Notes: generated by a model from the sequence alone, not told the origin. A stretch of DNA of 64,000 nucleotides from an uncultured Lachnospiraceae bacterium (GCA_902789555.1 CADAOF010000011.1:1-64000); one strand, 5' to 3'. Shown: positions 39,790 to 48,805, counted from the first letter of the stretch. Numbers and translations: made by a program.

Positions 39790-41229
39790 TTAATACCCTG
39801 TGACGACACCCAGTACGATGAAGCCGACCACCAGCAGAAGGTTCATGATGAAGAGCGGGGCGCTTTTTTTGATCCAGGTGAAGTAGGGGACTTCGATCAT
39901 GGAGAGAGAGATCAGAAGTACGGGCGAAGTCGGGAAGATCACGTTCGTGTAGCCGTCGCCGAAGGTATAGAGAAGCACCAGCATCGGCTTCGTGAGCCCC
40001 GTATTCACCATGGCAAGCAGGCCCATCACGAGGATGGCCTTGGCCGTGGACGAGGAGATGAAGAACTCGAGCACGAGCACGATCAGGTAAATGATGAGGG
40101 CGATCATTACGGGACTGTGGCCTTCGATCATGGTGTTGATCTGATTCACGACGGTCGGAAGGACCTGGCCCTTGTCAAAGACGAACTTGATGGATGCCGC
40201 AAGGGCGATAAAGACGATGGTGGGCGCCGCGCCGGCCATGCCGCGCAGGAAGCTCTTCAGAACGAATTTCAGGTCGCCGCTCGCGACAGCGCCGGCCGCG
40301 ATGCCGAAGAGGAGGAAATAAGCCGTCAGGATGACGACGGTATAGCCCCGGAGGGCAGGGGATAGCGATGAAATGACGATCAGAAAAAGCGCGGCGGCAA
40401 GAAAGACCGCGTAGCTGCGGTTCAGCCTGCGCGCTGCGGCAGGGGCCGTTCCGTTCTCGTGCAGGACACCGCCGGCCGCTTCACGGAGCCGTTCGTCATG
40501 GCTGTGGGTGAGGCTCGCGGACGGGTCTTTTTTTATTTTCTTCAGGTACAGGAAGAGAAAGCCCATGAGGAGGCCGAACATCACGAGGAAGATCACGATG
40601 CGGAACCAGATGTGCTCCACGGGATTCGCGCCGACGATCTCGGAGGCAAGGAGCACGGTGAAGGGGTTCGTTAAGGCGCCGGCAAAGCCGAAGCCGCAGG
40701 CGAGGATGCTGCAGATGAAGCCGGTGAAGGAGTCGAAGCCGACGGAAAGGCTTAGCGCGCAGACGATCGGCAGCATGGTCAGCATCTCTTCAAAGAGGCC
40801 GAGAAACGCGCCGAAAGCATAGAAGAGAAAGGCGGTAAGGACGAGCAGGAGGCTTCTTTTCTCCTGAAAGTGCTCTGAGACCGCCACGACGAGGGATCTT
40901 ATCCCGCCGACGTCGTTCATCACCTGGAACGCGGCCGAGACCACGAAAAGGAAAAGGGAGAGCATGAAAAGAGAGAGCCCGTCGCCCGAAAAGAACACGA
41001 GGATCGGCGCGAGCAAGCCCTGCCAGAGGGGAATGCCGCCGGCTTCATCAAGGCGGACGTAGTTCAGATAGTCGGGGCTCCCGTCCGGAAGCGTACCGAA
41101 CGTGCCCTTCGGGACCACGTAGGTGAGGGCGACGGACAGGATAAGGAGGCCCAGCAGGAGGCAGCTGACCTGGAGGAAGGACTTCTCGGAAATGCTGATG
41201 AGGGTCTTCTTTTTCTCAGGCTTTTTCAT
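39790..41229 (-). CDS. YfcC-family membrane transporter
   Basis: 479 residues from the ATG at 41229, about 12 membrane helices. Family blocks: an early helix VLLLGLLILSVALTYVVPKG-like segment, GLFEEMLTMLPIVCALSLSV, FGFAGALTNPFTVLLASEIV, and late SSTAKAILVMGLLAMVNTGL and DGYTNVIFPTSPVL. YfcC proteins are related to C4-dicarboxylate and arginine/ornithine carriers; the substrate here is unknown, probably a peptide-derived or organic acid. The start lies 14 bp inside the 3' end of the VTT-PlsC fusion gene, indicating an operon. An open extension upstream of 41229 is out of the coding context. Confidence 0.8.
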   Translation of the reverse strand: MKKPEKKKTLISISEKSFLQVSCLLLGLLILSVALTYVVPKGTFGTLPDGSPDYLNYVRLDEAGGIPLWQGLLAPILVFFSGDGLSLFMLSLFLFVVSAAFQVMNDVGGIRSLVVAVSEHFQEKRSLLLVLTAFLFYAFGAFLGLFEEMLTMLPIVCALSLSVGFDSFTGFICSILACGFGFAGALTNPFTVLLASEIVGANPVEHIWFRIVIFLVMFGLLMGFLFLYLKKIKKDPSASLTHSHDERLREAAGGVLHENGTAPAAARRLNRSYAVFLAAALFLIVISSLSPALRGYTVVILTAYFLLFGIAAGAVASGDLKFVLKSFLRGMAGAAPTIVFIALAASIKFVFDKGQVLPTVVNQINTMIEGHSPVMIALIIYLIVLVLEFFISSSTAKAILVMGLLAMVNTGLTKPMLVLLYTFGDGYTNVIFPTSPVLLISLSMIEVPYFTWIKKSAPLFIMNLLLVVGFIVLGVVTGY

Positions 41230-43171
41230 GGCTCCGTTCTCCTTCTTCCCCCGTCTGTTTCCGGACGCGGCGTTCTCTCGCGGGGCGCGCTTCGGCCGGT
41301 TCGGCGGGGGCTTCGGTCTCGCGCTTTTCCGCCAGGAGGTCAACAAGCAGGGCCCAGCGGGCGCACTGCGCGCGGTCGTTTACAGGATAGAAATAGTGCA
41401 GCTCGCCGTCATGGTAAAGTTCGAATTCCTCGCCGCAGGAGAAGGCAAGCGCGGGAAGCTCGGCTGTCGGGATCTCAAAGGATTTCTCTCCGGAGCGGTA
41501 ACTGAATTTGTCCTTATCCAGGAAGCATTCGCCGTCTTCCTTCCGCACGGGTCCCTTGTCCTTGCCGAAGATCTTTGTCTTCACGGCGGCGTACAGGGAG
41601 AAGCTTTCCAGCTCCGACTTTTCCAGGCGGATGATCGCGTCGTAGTAAGCGGGGATCGATTCCGGCCCGCTCGTAAAGTGATAGTGATCATCTAAGGTAT
41701 GGCGGCTGCCGCAGGCGTGGCAGACGAGTTCGTTCCCGACGCCTTCCGTCCGGTAGAGGGCGCCGCAGTCCGCGCAGCGGTAGAGAAGGTTTTCCAGGCC
41801 TTCCGCCTTATCCTTCTGCGGATAGAGGGTATTCATGTGCTCCGCGGCATTGCTGAAGAGCTCGGTCTCGATGATCTTCTCAAGCTCGGCGTCGCTCATG
41901 GCCTTAAGCTCGGCAGGGGTTAACACGCGGCGCACCGTGAGGCGCACGTCGGAGGGGTAGCGCTTTTTCCGCCACTTCGGATGGGAGTAGTAGGCGCCTT
42001 CGATCCGCACGAGGACCAGCGTGGTCTTTAACAGCTTGTACAGGCCTGCGCCGCTTTCCGCCATGCGGTTCGTGCGGCCGTCGGGCGAGAGCCGTCCTTC
42101 GGGGAAGATCATGACGGGATAGCCCTTGCGGAGGGTCCGCAGGATCCCCATGACCGTGCCGCTGTCGCGGGTAAAGAGCTTCTTGGAGAGGAAGCCGGCC
42201 TTCTTCGTGGCCGTGCCGATGATCGGGCGGTTCAGATAGTATTCGTTGGCGAGGACCGCGGGATTGCGCGGATGCGCTAACTGCGAGACGAAGTAGAAAT
42301 CTTCGGAACATTCGTGGTTGATGAGGAGGACGTAAGGCGCTTCAACGCCTTTTAACAGTTCGTCGTCGACCGTCAGGCGCTGCCTTTTGCCGAAAAGAAT
42401 CCCGGCGAGGAAAAAGATGAAGGCATACATCATGGAATCGGGCGTGCCGTCGCCTTCACGGAAGATGAAGCGCTTGAGGAAGGCCAGAACGAGGACGATG
42501 AGCGCCGCAGCCAGAGCGAGCAGGATGAGGATCAGGATCCACAGCGGCAGGTCGCTCTTCAGGAAGGCCGCCCCGGCAGCGCCCATGCCGTTGGAGACCA
42601 GGATGGACGGAATGACGCCGGTGGCGATGGTGAAGATGTATTTGCGGTAGGAAAGTTTGGTGCTGCTGCCGTAGTAGCAGATCGCGCCGAACGGGATGAA
42701 CGGCATGAAGAAGAGAAGGTAGAGCAGGAGGACGGTGTTGCGGTCTCGCATGGTCTTGGAGAGGCGTTCGATGGCGCCGCGCCGTTTCTCAAAAGCAATA
42801 TTGCGGACCTTGAACCAGCGGACCAGGGAGAAAATGATGGTGGCGCCCAGGCAGACGCCGAGGTCGCAGAGCAGAATGGCGATCCAGAGCGGGTAGGAGA
42901 GGCCGGTGGAGATCTGAATGAACTCCGCGGGGATGAAGACGACGACCATCTGGAGGGCTTCCACGAGGATGACGCTGAGCGCGCCGAAAAGCCCCTTGTC
43001 GGCCAGGAGCTCCCGCACGCCGTGAAGGTCGTGCCGCATCTCCAGCCGGATCAGGGGGATCATGATGTCTTTCAGGAAGAATACAAACAGAAGGATGATG
43101 ACCGCGATAACTGCTATGACGACGAGTCGCCCTCCTTTGCGGCGCACCGGCGCGCTTTCCTGTCCATTCAT
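41216..43171 (-). CDS. VTT-domain / lysophospholipid acyltransferase / zinc-ribbon fusion protein
   Basis: 651 residues from ATG 43171 (AAGAGG 8 bases upstream). Residues ~15-235 form a VTT (DedA/TVP38-like) membrane domain (FIPAEFIQISTGLSYPLWIA; FMPFIPFGAICYYGSS). Residues ~250-450 are a PlsC-type acyltransferase with NHECSED (NHx4D) and FPEGRLSP. A C-terminal part has a CxxC...CxxC zinc ribbon (YRCADCGALY ... VCHACGS) and a ~130-residue tail. VTT proteins scramble or move phospholipids and PlsC acylates lysophospholipids, so the fusion may couple lipid flipping and re-acylation; inference. Overlaps the YfcC gene. Confidence 0.75.
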   Translation of the reverse strand: MNGQESAPVRRKGGRLVVIAVIAVIILLFVFFLKDIMIPLIRLEMRHDLHGVRELLADKGLFGALSVILVEALQMVVVFIPAEFIQISTGLSYPLWIAILLCDLGVCLGATIIFSLVRWFKVRNIAFEKRRGAIERLSKTMRDRNTVLLLYLLFFMPFIPFGAICYYGSSTKLSYRKYIFTIATGVIPSILVSNGMGAAGAAFLKSDLPLWILILILLALAAALIVLVLAFLKRFIFREGDGTPDSMMYAFIFFLAGILFGKRQRLTVDDELLKGVEAPYVLLINHECSEDFYFVSQLAHPRNPAVLANEYYLNRPIIGTATKKAGFLSKKLFTRDSGTVMGILRTLRKGYPVMIFPEGRLSPDGRTNRMAESGAGLYKLLKTTLVLVRIEGAYYSHPKWRKKRYPSDVRLTVRRVLTPAELKAMSDAELEKIIETELFSNAAEHMNTLYPQKDKAEGLENLLYRCADCGALYRTEGVGNELVCHACGSRHTLDDHYHFTSGPESIPAYYDAIIRLEKSELESFSLYAAVKTKIFGKDKGPVRKEDGECFLDKDKFSYRSGEKSFEIPTAELPALAFSCGEEFELYHDGELHYFYPVNDRAQCARWALLVDLLAEKRETEAPAEPAEARPARERRVRKQTGEEGERSHEKA

Positions 43172-43282
43172 GAAAAAAGCCTCTTGGGAATTTTTCCTTA
43201 TCATATAATGCGGAGGGGGAAAATGCAAGCGGAACAGGATCGCTCCCGGGGGCGCGCCCGCGGGGACTCCCGCTTCCCGCTA

Positions 43283-43311
43283 TTTCTTTATGTACAGTTC
43301 TGTGCTATAAT
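43283..43311 (+). promoter_or_regulatory. promoter of redox-module operon
   Basis: TTTCTT, 17 bases ending TGTGC, TATAAT (43306-43311); a good extended -10, 25 bp before the lipoprotein ATG. Confidence 0.6.
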
Positions 43312-43335
43312 CATTTTCCAAGGAGGGAAAGCCCC

Positions 43336-44289
43336 ATGAAGAAGCGCTTATACCGGGTGGCCGCGCTGCTCGCGGCCGTGGTCCTGCTCGCCGGCTGCGG
43401 TGCCTCGCCGGTGACAACGGAAGAAGAGGCGGACGTCACCGGACGCTACTATCTGGTCGGAACGACGGAGAAGGCGGCGGCCGTGCTGAATGAAGACAAT
43501 TATCTGCGCCTGAAGGAAAACGGCACGGCGATCTATCAGATCGCCCATGACCAGCTGGAGTACAAGTGGAAGCTGAAGGATGACGGGGCGCTGACCCTGA
43601 CCCTGGACGGCGAGAAAACGGCGGGAACGCTTGCGGACGGTGTGATCACGATCCGTCTGGACGGCAGCGACCGCGTGTTCGTCAAGGGAAAGAACGCCGC
43701 GCAGAAGTATATCGACACGCATGCGGATACGATCCTGGTGCCGCCGACGGATAGGCCTGACGGGTCGACCGCGGCAGACACCAAGGCCCCGGATACCACG
43801 GAAGCCCCCTCCCCGAGTACCGAAGATACGAAAGCCCCGGATACCACGGAAGCGCCAGACGCCTCGACTGCCTACAGCGGTCCCTTCGATCCGGACGTCC
43901 GCTTTACCGGCACGGACCAGTACGGAAACGAGATCAACGAGAACGTTTTCCGCGAGCACGTCCTGACCATGATCAACTTCTGGGAGCCCTGGTGCGGCCC
44001 CTGCGTCGGCGAAATGCCGGAGCTGGAGCAGCTGTATCAGGACAGAGGCGGCGAGCTCCTGATCCTCGGCGTCTACTGGACGGAGGACGGCGCCGCCGAA
44101 GTGCTGTCCGAGACCGGCGTCACCTACCCGGTCATCCTCTTTGACAGCGCGTTCGGACGTTACCAGACAGGTTACGTCCCCACGACGATCTTTGTCGATC
44201 CGGGCGGACACGTGATCGGACAGCCCTATGTGGGGGCCCGCAGCGGCGCGGACTGGAATGAGATCGTCACCGGGATGATCGGTCACTGA
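43336..44289 (+). CDS. TlpA/ResA-like thioredoxin-fold lipoprotein
   Basis: 317 residues. Signal peptide with lipobox LLAGC (Cys21), so it is lipid-anchored outside the membrane. Residues ~30-135 are a beta-rich lipocalin-like or META-like region (YLRLKENGTAIYQIAHDQLE), then a Thr/Pro/Asp-rich linker with duplicated DTKAPDTTEAP. Residues ~178-317 are a TlpA-type thioredoxin domain with WCGPC (in FWEPWCGPCVGEMPELEQLY) and cis-Pro VPTT. It probably reduces or exchanges disulfides outside the cell. The next two genes encode a CXXC peptide and a membrane ferredoxin that could feed it electrons. Confidence 0.85.
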   Translation: MKKRLYRVAALLAAVVLLAGCGASPVTTEEEADVTGRYYLVGTTEKAAAVLNEDNYLRLKENGTAIYQIAHDQLEYKWKLKDDGALTLTLDGEKTAGTLADGVITIRLDGSDRVFVKGKNAAQKYIDTHADTILVPPTDRPDGSTAADTKAPDTTEAPSPSTEDTKAPDTTEAPDASTAYSGPFDPDVRFTGTDQYGNEINENVFREHVLTMINFWEPWCGPCVGEMPELEQLYQDRGGELLILGVYWTEDGAAEVLSETGVTYPVILFDSAFGRYQTGYVPTTIFVDPGGHVIGQPYVGARSGADWNEIVTGMIGH

Positions 44290-44297
44290 GGCGCGGC

Positions 44298-44447
44298 ATG
44301 AAGAACAGGAAATCCTCCCGTACGGCCGGGTTCATCCTTCTTGCCGCCGGCGCCGCGCTTACCGCGGCAGGCCTTTTGCAGGGGCAATACGCCTCCGTTC
44401 TCGCGAAGGCCATCCGCATCTGCATGGAGTGTGTCGGCATTGGATAA
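44298..44447 (+). CDS. CD1871A-type small CXXC membrane peptide
   Basis: 49 residues with one hydrophobic helix (TAGFILLAAGAALTAAGLL) and a C-terminal AIRICMECVGIG; the CxxC near the end and the final GIG are the hallmark of the CD1871A family. It lies 8 bp after the TlpA-like gene, and its stop overlaps the start of the NapH-like gene, the same order found in other Clostridia. It may pass electrons between the membrane ferredoxin protein and the lipoprotein. Confidence 0.8.
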   Translation: MKNRKSSRTAGFILLAAGAALTAAGLLQGQYASVLAKAIRICMECVGIG

Positions 44448-45300
44448 GAAAAGAATGGGGATCCAGGCGGCCGCGGCTCTCCTCCAGAACGCGAATATCA
44501 AGGGCTTTTTCACCGGCCGCATCAGTGAAAACGCCGCGAAGGGCGTGTGCGTGCCGGGCCTTAACTGCTATTCTTGCCCGGGTGCGGTGGGCGCCTGTCC
44601 GATGGGCGCGCTCCAGAGCTTTCTGGGCGCGAGACCCTTCCGCATCCCGTATTACGTGGTCGGCCTGCTGGTCTTTTTCGGCGCGCTGCTCGGCCGCGCG
44701 GTCTGCGGTTTCCTCTGTCCCATAGGCTGGCTGCAGGAACTGCTGGACCTCGTTCCGACGAGAAAACGGAACCGCTTCCGGCTTGACAGGCCGCTTCGGA
44801 AGCTGAAGTATCTCGTCCTTGCGGCGAGCGTTATCCTGCCGTTTTTCGTCGCCCGCACGCCGTTTTTCTGCAAGTACGTATGCCCTTCGGGAACGGCGGC
44901 AGCGCTCTTCCTCGCGGCGGCGGACAAGACGGTCCGGAGCATGCTCGGCAGCCTTTTCAGCTGGAAGCTTGCGGTCCTTATCGCACTGATTCTTCTCAGC
45001 CTGTTTATCTTCCGGCCGTTCTGCAAGTACCTCTGCCCGCTCGGCGCGCTGTACGGCTGCTTTAACCGCGTGGCGCTGTACCGAGGGAGCGTGAATGAAA
45101 GCACCTGCATAGGCTGCGGCAAATGTACCGCGGTCTGCCGCATGGGCGTCGACCCCGTGAAAAACATCAACAGCGCCGAATGCATCCGCTGCGGCGACTG
45201 CGTGGGAAGCTGCCCGGCAAAAGCTATCCGTTTCGGCTTCACAGCGGGGAAAGAACCGCGAATTATAGTGAAAGAGGCCGACATGAAAAACGTTCAATAG
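44440..45300 (+). CDS. NapH/MauN-like membrane 4Fe-4S ferredoxin
   Basis: 286 residues starting at TTG 44440 (aligning MDKKRMGIQAAAALL with family N-termini); an ATG at 44455 is the alternative. Four to five membrane helices with paired Cys motifs (CVPGLNCYSCPGAVGACPMG; CGFLCPIGWLQ; CKYVCPSG; CKYLCPLGALYGC), then a C-terminal 2x[4Fe-4S] ferredoxin (CIGCGKCTAVCRMGVDP; CIRCGDCVGSCPAKAI). Such proteins carry electrons across the membrane. Operon with the lipoprotein and CXXC peptide; a terminator follows at 45393. Confidence 0.85.
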   Translation: MDKKRMGIQAAAALLQNANIKGFFTGRISENAAKGVCVPGLNCYSCPGAVGACPMGALQSFLGARPFRIPYYVVGLLVFFGALLGRAVCGFLCPIGWLQELLDLVPTRKRNRFRLDRPLRKLKYLVLAASVILPFFVARTPFFCKYVCPSGTAAALFLAAADKTVRSMLGSLFSWKLAVLIALILLSLFIFRPFCKYLCPLGALYGCFNRVALYRGSVNESTCIGCGKCTAVCRMGVDPVKNINSAECIRCGDCVGSCPAKAIRFGFTAGKEPRIIVKEADMKNVQ

Positions 45301-45301
45301 C

Positions 45302-45333
45302 TTTACCTCTCTACCGTATGTTCAGATGGCAAG
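45302..45333 (+). repeat. 32-bp direct repeat, copy 1
   Basis: Starts 2 bp after the NapH-like stop. 30 of 32 bases match copy 2 at 45624-45655 (shared end CCGTATGTTCAGATGGCAAG). Confidence 0.8.
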
Positions 45334-45392
45334 CAGCTGATTGCTTGAAGGAAAACAGAAGCTGTGTAAAGTCTGCCTCAGCGGTCAGGAAC

Positions 45393-45431
45393 AGCGGCCT
45401 TCAGTTTAGAAAGACTGAAGGCCGCTTTTTT
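45393..45431 (+). terminator. terminator of redox-module operon
   Basis: 13-bp stem AGCGGCCTTCAGT / ACTGAAGGCCGCT and T-run. Confidence 0.9.
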
Positions 45432-45568
45432 GTGGGTCTTTTGTGATGCAGCCGGATTTTCGAGATTCATCACAAACTATGATAACATCTTCATCAAATC
45501 TTAAACTCTTTGCCCCTATTTTCTTAATCGGCGATTGGATAAAATGAAGACAGTCAGGAGGTGAGACT

Positions 45569-45626
45569 GTGGCGAACATTTTGATCTGTGATGATGAGAA
45601 GGATATCGTAAACGTGTTAAAAATTT
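45569..45626 (+). pseudogene. truncated response regulator (N-terminal 19 codons)
   Basis: A GTG start with an excellent AGGAGGTGAG site encodes MANILICDDEKDIVNVLKIY, the typical first strand and acidic pocket of an OmpR/VanR-type receiver. The similarity stops exactly where a 32-bp repeat begins (45624), and the rest of the receiver, its DNA-binding domain and any kinase are gone. The frame happens to stay open into the lipoprotein gene. The start signals are intact, so transcription and translation of a short peptide or leader are possible. Confidence 0.75.
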
Positions 45627-45655
45627 ACCACTCTTCCGTATGTTCAGATGGCAAG
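45624..45655 (+). repeat. 32-bp direct repeat, copy 2
   Basis: Marks the break point of the truncated response regulator and ends 12 bp before the lipoprotein start. See copy 1 at 45302. Confidence 0.8.
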
Positions 45656-45667
45656 GGGCGGCGTCAT

Positions 45668-46732
45668 ATGAAACCGCTGGCCGTATTCTTGTGTGTCGTT
45701 TTACTTTGCACGGGGCTGTGTTCCTGTCAGAACCCACGGGCATCTTCCTCTGCAGAGACGGCTTCCTCTGCAGAGACGGCTTCCTCTGCAGAGACATCTT
45801 CTTCTACAGAAACATCTTCTTCCGAAATCAAAAAGGATCGCCGCTACAAGTACGGTACGGTCCTGGATGAAGAAAGCGGCTGGTGCTGGGAGTTCCTGTA
45901 TTGTGATTACAGCGAGGAGATCCGGAAAAAAGAACCGAATGCCCGAACCTATATTTTTTGGGGAACCAACCTTCGTTACCGTTATGCGGATGATTATTGG
46001 TGTTGGAGTCATAGAGAAACTCCGGAGGGATATTTCAAGTATGGTATAAAAAACGGACTGATTCAATGGGGAGGATCGTCCGAGGCTGAAGCCAGAGACA
46101 TGCGAAAAATGCGTGAGATCTTGTCCAATAAAAACTCTGTTCAGGATTTACTTGCCAAAGAGCAGAGCGAGTTTTCTTTTGAAACATTGGATGGCGCCAT
46201 GGTCTATCGTCTTGTTCATTCTACCCTTGAAGGCCCCTATACAGATGAAATGCCTTTCGAGAACCTTTATACGACGAATCATTATCCGAAGAGCGCCATG
46301 CACTCCCTTATTGAGCCCGGATACAAAGATGGATACAAGTTTCAGGACCTTTATGTCTGTGAATTAGGAATCATCGGAAATACTTATATAGATGTTCTTT
46401 ATCAAACCGGTGAGGAGTATAACGAATATACCCAACTCTCCGATTTGGTTGCGCAGGGGAAGGCAACTGCGGAACAAAAAGAGGCATATGATCTGATACA
46501 ATCGATTCGTACTGCCATTCTGGAAGACAACAGTTTTATCGCGGCTGCGGAAAAATATAAAGGGAAAACAATTGGTGGAATTGATTTTTCCCGTCTTTAT
46601 GACTTTTTAGAGATCATTCATGAAAGTAAATGGGGAGACAGTTACCAGTCTTTGGGGCTTGATCCTTGTCCCACGATCACTGTCGAGATATCTAAGGAGG
46701 AATATGATCTTTTTATGGGAAAAACCGAATAG
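45668..46732 (+). CDS. lipoprotein linked to the dual ABC transporter locus
   Basis: 354 residues from ATG 45668. Signal peptide (KPLAVFLCVVLLCTGLCSC) with a lipobox-like LCSC, then a Ser/Thr/Glu stalk made of a 6-residue repeat (SSAETA) and a ~300-residue outer domain with no family recognised. Upstream in-frame codons belong to a truncated response regulator and are not part of the mature gene, although read-through from that strong start is possible. Codon use is A+T-richer than the genes before 45.3 kb and matches the ABC genes that follow. Likely a surface component or immunity protein of that locus; inference. Confidence 0.6.
   Translation: MKPLAVFLCVVLLCTGLCSCQNPRASSSAETASSAETASSAETSSSTETSSSEIKKDRRYKYGTVLDEESGWCWEFLYCDYSEEIRKKEPNARTYIFWGTNLRYRYADDYWCWSHRETPEGYFKYGIKNGLIQWGGSSEAEARDMRKMREILSNKNSVQDLLAKEQSEFSFETLDGAMVYRLVHSTLEGPYTDEMPFENLYTTNHYPKSAMHSLIEPGYKDGYKFQDLYVCELGIIGNTYIDVLYQTGEEYNEYTQLSDLVAQGKATAEQKEAYDLIQSIRTAILEDNSFIAAAEKYKGKTIGGIDFSRLYDFLEIIHESKWGDSYQSLGLDPCPTITVEISKEEYDLFMGKTE
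45744..45826 (+). repeat. 18-bp tandem repeat in lipoprotein stalk
   Basis: Four full units and a partial one of CTTCCTCTGCAGAGACGG, the fourth diverged. Encodes the repeated Ser-Ala-Glu-Thr stalk; prone to slippage in multiples of six residues. Confidence 0.85.
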
Positions 46733-46786
46733 TTTTTCCTGTTTTTCGGAGGTCCGGCTCAGCCATAGAGGAAACGTGGCTGTCTG

Positions 46787-48805
46787 ATGAACAAAATGAT
46801 AGTCTGTGCAGATCTAAGTAAAAAATACAATGATAAGTGTGTCATCGACCGATTTTCGGGAGTCTTTCCGGAAACCGGTCTCTATTTGCTGCTCGGAGAG
46901 AGCGGCAGCGGCAAGACAAGCTTTTTAAACGTATTGGCGGGATTTCAGCCTTTTGAAGAAGGAACGATTTATTGGGACGGCGAAGCGTTTACTGTACGCG
47001 TGAAGCATCCGGAAGAGCCTTCTTTTGATTATATTACGCAGGAAAATTTCTTTGTTGATTTCCTGACCGTCGAAGAAAATCTCCTTTTGCTCAAGGAGGG
47101 CTTGTCCGGGAAGATGTCTGAATCGGCATTTTCCGCACGAGTTCTTGAGGGGCTGGAACGGTTTGGCCTCGGGGATAAACGGAATGCATTTCCTTCTACA
47201 CTTTCAGGTGGAGAGCGGGGGCGGCTGGCGATCCTTCGTGCACTACTGAAAGGGAAGCGGATTTTGCTTTTGGATGAACCGACGGCAGCTTTAGATGAGG
47301 ACAATAAGAAAAAGATCTTTGACACGCTGTACTCTCTCAAAAGCAGTGTCCTGATCCTGTGCGCAACGCATGATAAAGCGGCGATCCCCTATGCTGACGC
47401 CATCCTGCATTTTTCCAAAAAAGAGAAAACGCCGCAAATGGAATATCTTTCAAAGCGTTTGCCTCCTGATGCAAAAGGAGACAAAGCGGCCGGGGGAGAT
47501 GAAGCATCAAGTTCGGCACACTGTAGGAAAAGAAGAAAAAAGAAGAATGAACTGCGCGGCTTTTTGAGGAAGTGGATGCGTTCTTCGAAAAGAGAACAGC
47601 GTGTAAAAGGATTATACGTTCTGTTTCTGATGCTGTCCTTTTTGCTTGTTCTGCTGGCAGATACACCGGCACATAAATATGCCGTTACCAGTGCAGAGAT
47701 GTATCATATTAACACGATCCAGCTGTCTGTGGTCAGGGGGAAGCATCTGAGTGATTTTCCCTTTGAACGCAGCGAAGTGGATGAGATCGTGGTGGATTAT
47801 CGGGGGAGCTGCCCCGTTGGCACAGAATCGCATCAGGGGGAAAATCCTGCGGCAGCAGGCATACGCTATGACAGTTTCATATGGACGCTGCCGGAGGAAG
47901 AAAAAAGGTTCCTGATCAAAGACGCAATTGCTTTCGGATCTTACTTTACTGGGCCCGAACAGGTGATCTTAAGCTACGAAATGGCAGAATCGCTGATGCC
48001 GGGCCAGCATGAAAAACTGATAGGAAAAACCATCAAACGAAGCTTTTTCAAGCTTGGGATGACAGAGCTTACGATCGTGGGCATTTTCAGACAGTTTACG
48101 TATCGGGAGCAGGTTTACGCGAATTCCTGCGGAGCGGAATATAATCTGGAGAATTATAACCCCGAAAACACGAAAAGTCTCTTTTATGTCAATGCTGCGT
48201 TAACGAAGCCTCTGGTAGATGATCCGGACTTTTTTCACGATGAAGGACAAAGAGCGTTTATCTTCTATTTCGATACCTGTGCAGCCAGAAACAGCTTCCT
48301 GACAGCTCATAGGCAGGATTTTAACGGGGAAACAGGCTTCCATCAAATGGACACGTTATATCCATTGATAGATTGGAAATTCCCGTCTCTTTTCCGGATC
48401 TATATGCCTTTTTCCGTTTTGATTATCATATTTACCGTTGCTTTTTATGCAGAACTGGGCAGGACGGAATTTGCCTATAACAATACATTTGTGTCCGTAT
48501 TCGAGTATGCAGGGTACAGTAAAAAACGTATTATTCGCGAGCTGGTGCTTGCACAGACGGCAGAGTTTTTAAGACTTTTGGGAATCGGTGCGGGGCTGGC
48601 AGGTGTGCTGTCTGCGGCGGGAAATGCTCTGAATACCCGTCTGCAGCTTGTGGATTATGAACTGTTCACCTATAATCCTTGGCTGCTGGCATTGTGTCTG
48701 GGAACGATTATAGGAATGACGTTTGTTATTCTTGCGCTGCGCTTCAGGAAGGTCAAACTTAACAGCTGGTACGAGAATCTGATCGCAAATCGGGATGTAC
48801 TGTAA
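46787..48805 (+). CDS. ABC transporter, ATPase fused to FtsX/MacB-like permease (first of pair)
   Basis: 672 residues. N-terminal ATPase (1-215): Walker A GESGSGKTS at ~38-46, signature LSGGERGRLAI, Walker B ILLLDEPTAALDE, H-loop CATHD. After a Lys/Arg-rich linker comes a permease with one helix at ~275-292, a large outside domain, and three C-terminal helices (about 540-660), the four-helix type-VII (MacB/FtsX) layout. Such transporters act on peptides or envelope proteins and do not import. The neighbouring second fusion (48818) probably forms a heterodimer with it. An ATG three codons downstream is an alternative start. Confidence 0.8.
   Translation: MNKMIVCADLSKKYNDKCVIDRFSGVFPETGLYLLLGESGSGKTSFLNVLAGFQPFEEGTIYWDGEAFTVRVKHPEEPSFDYITQENFFVDFLTVEENLLLLKEGLSGKMSESAFSARVLEGLERFGLGDKRNAFPSTLSGGERGRLAILRALLKGKRILLLDEPTAALDEDNKKKIFDTLYSLKSSVLILCATHDKAAIPYADAILHFSKKEKTPQMEYLSKRLPPDAKGDKAAGGDEASSSAHCRKRRKKKNELRGFLRKWMRSSKREQRVKGLYVLFLMLSFLLVLLADTPAHKYAVTSAEMYHINTIQLSVVRGKHLSDFPFERSEVDEIVVDYRGSCPVGTESHQGENPAAAGIRYDSFIWTLPEEEKRFLIKDAIAFGSYFTGPEQVILSYEMAESLMPGQHEKLIGKTIKRSFFKLGMTELTIVGIFRQFTYREQVYANSCGAEYNLENYNPENTKSLFYVNAALTKPLVDDPDFFHDEGQRAFIFYFDTCAARNSFLTAHRQDFNGETGFHQMDTLYPLIDWKFPSLFRIYMPFSVLIIIFTVAFYAELGRTEFAYNNTFVSVFEYAGYSKKRIIRELVLAQTAEFLRLLGIGAGLAGVLSAAGNALNTRLQLVDYELFTYNPWLLALCLGTIIGMTFVILALRFRKVKLNSWYENLIANRDVL

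Noticed and set aside
45569-46732. single 387-residue fusion of response regulator start and lipoprotein
   Set aside because: The receiver is cut after 19 residues at a repeat, and a signal peptide cannot work internally; the lipoprotein most likely starts at 45668. Read-through translation is left open in the findings.
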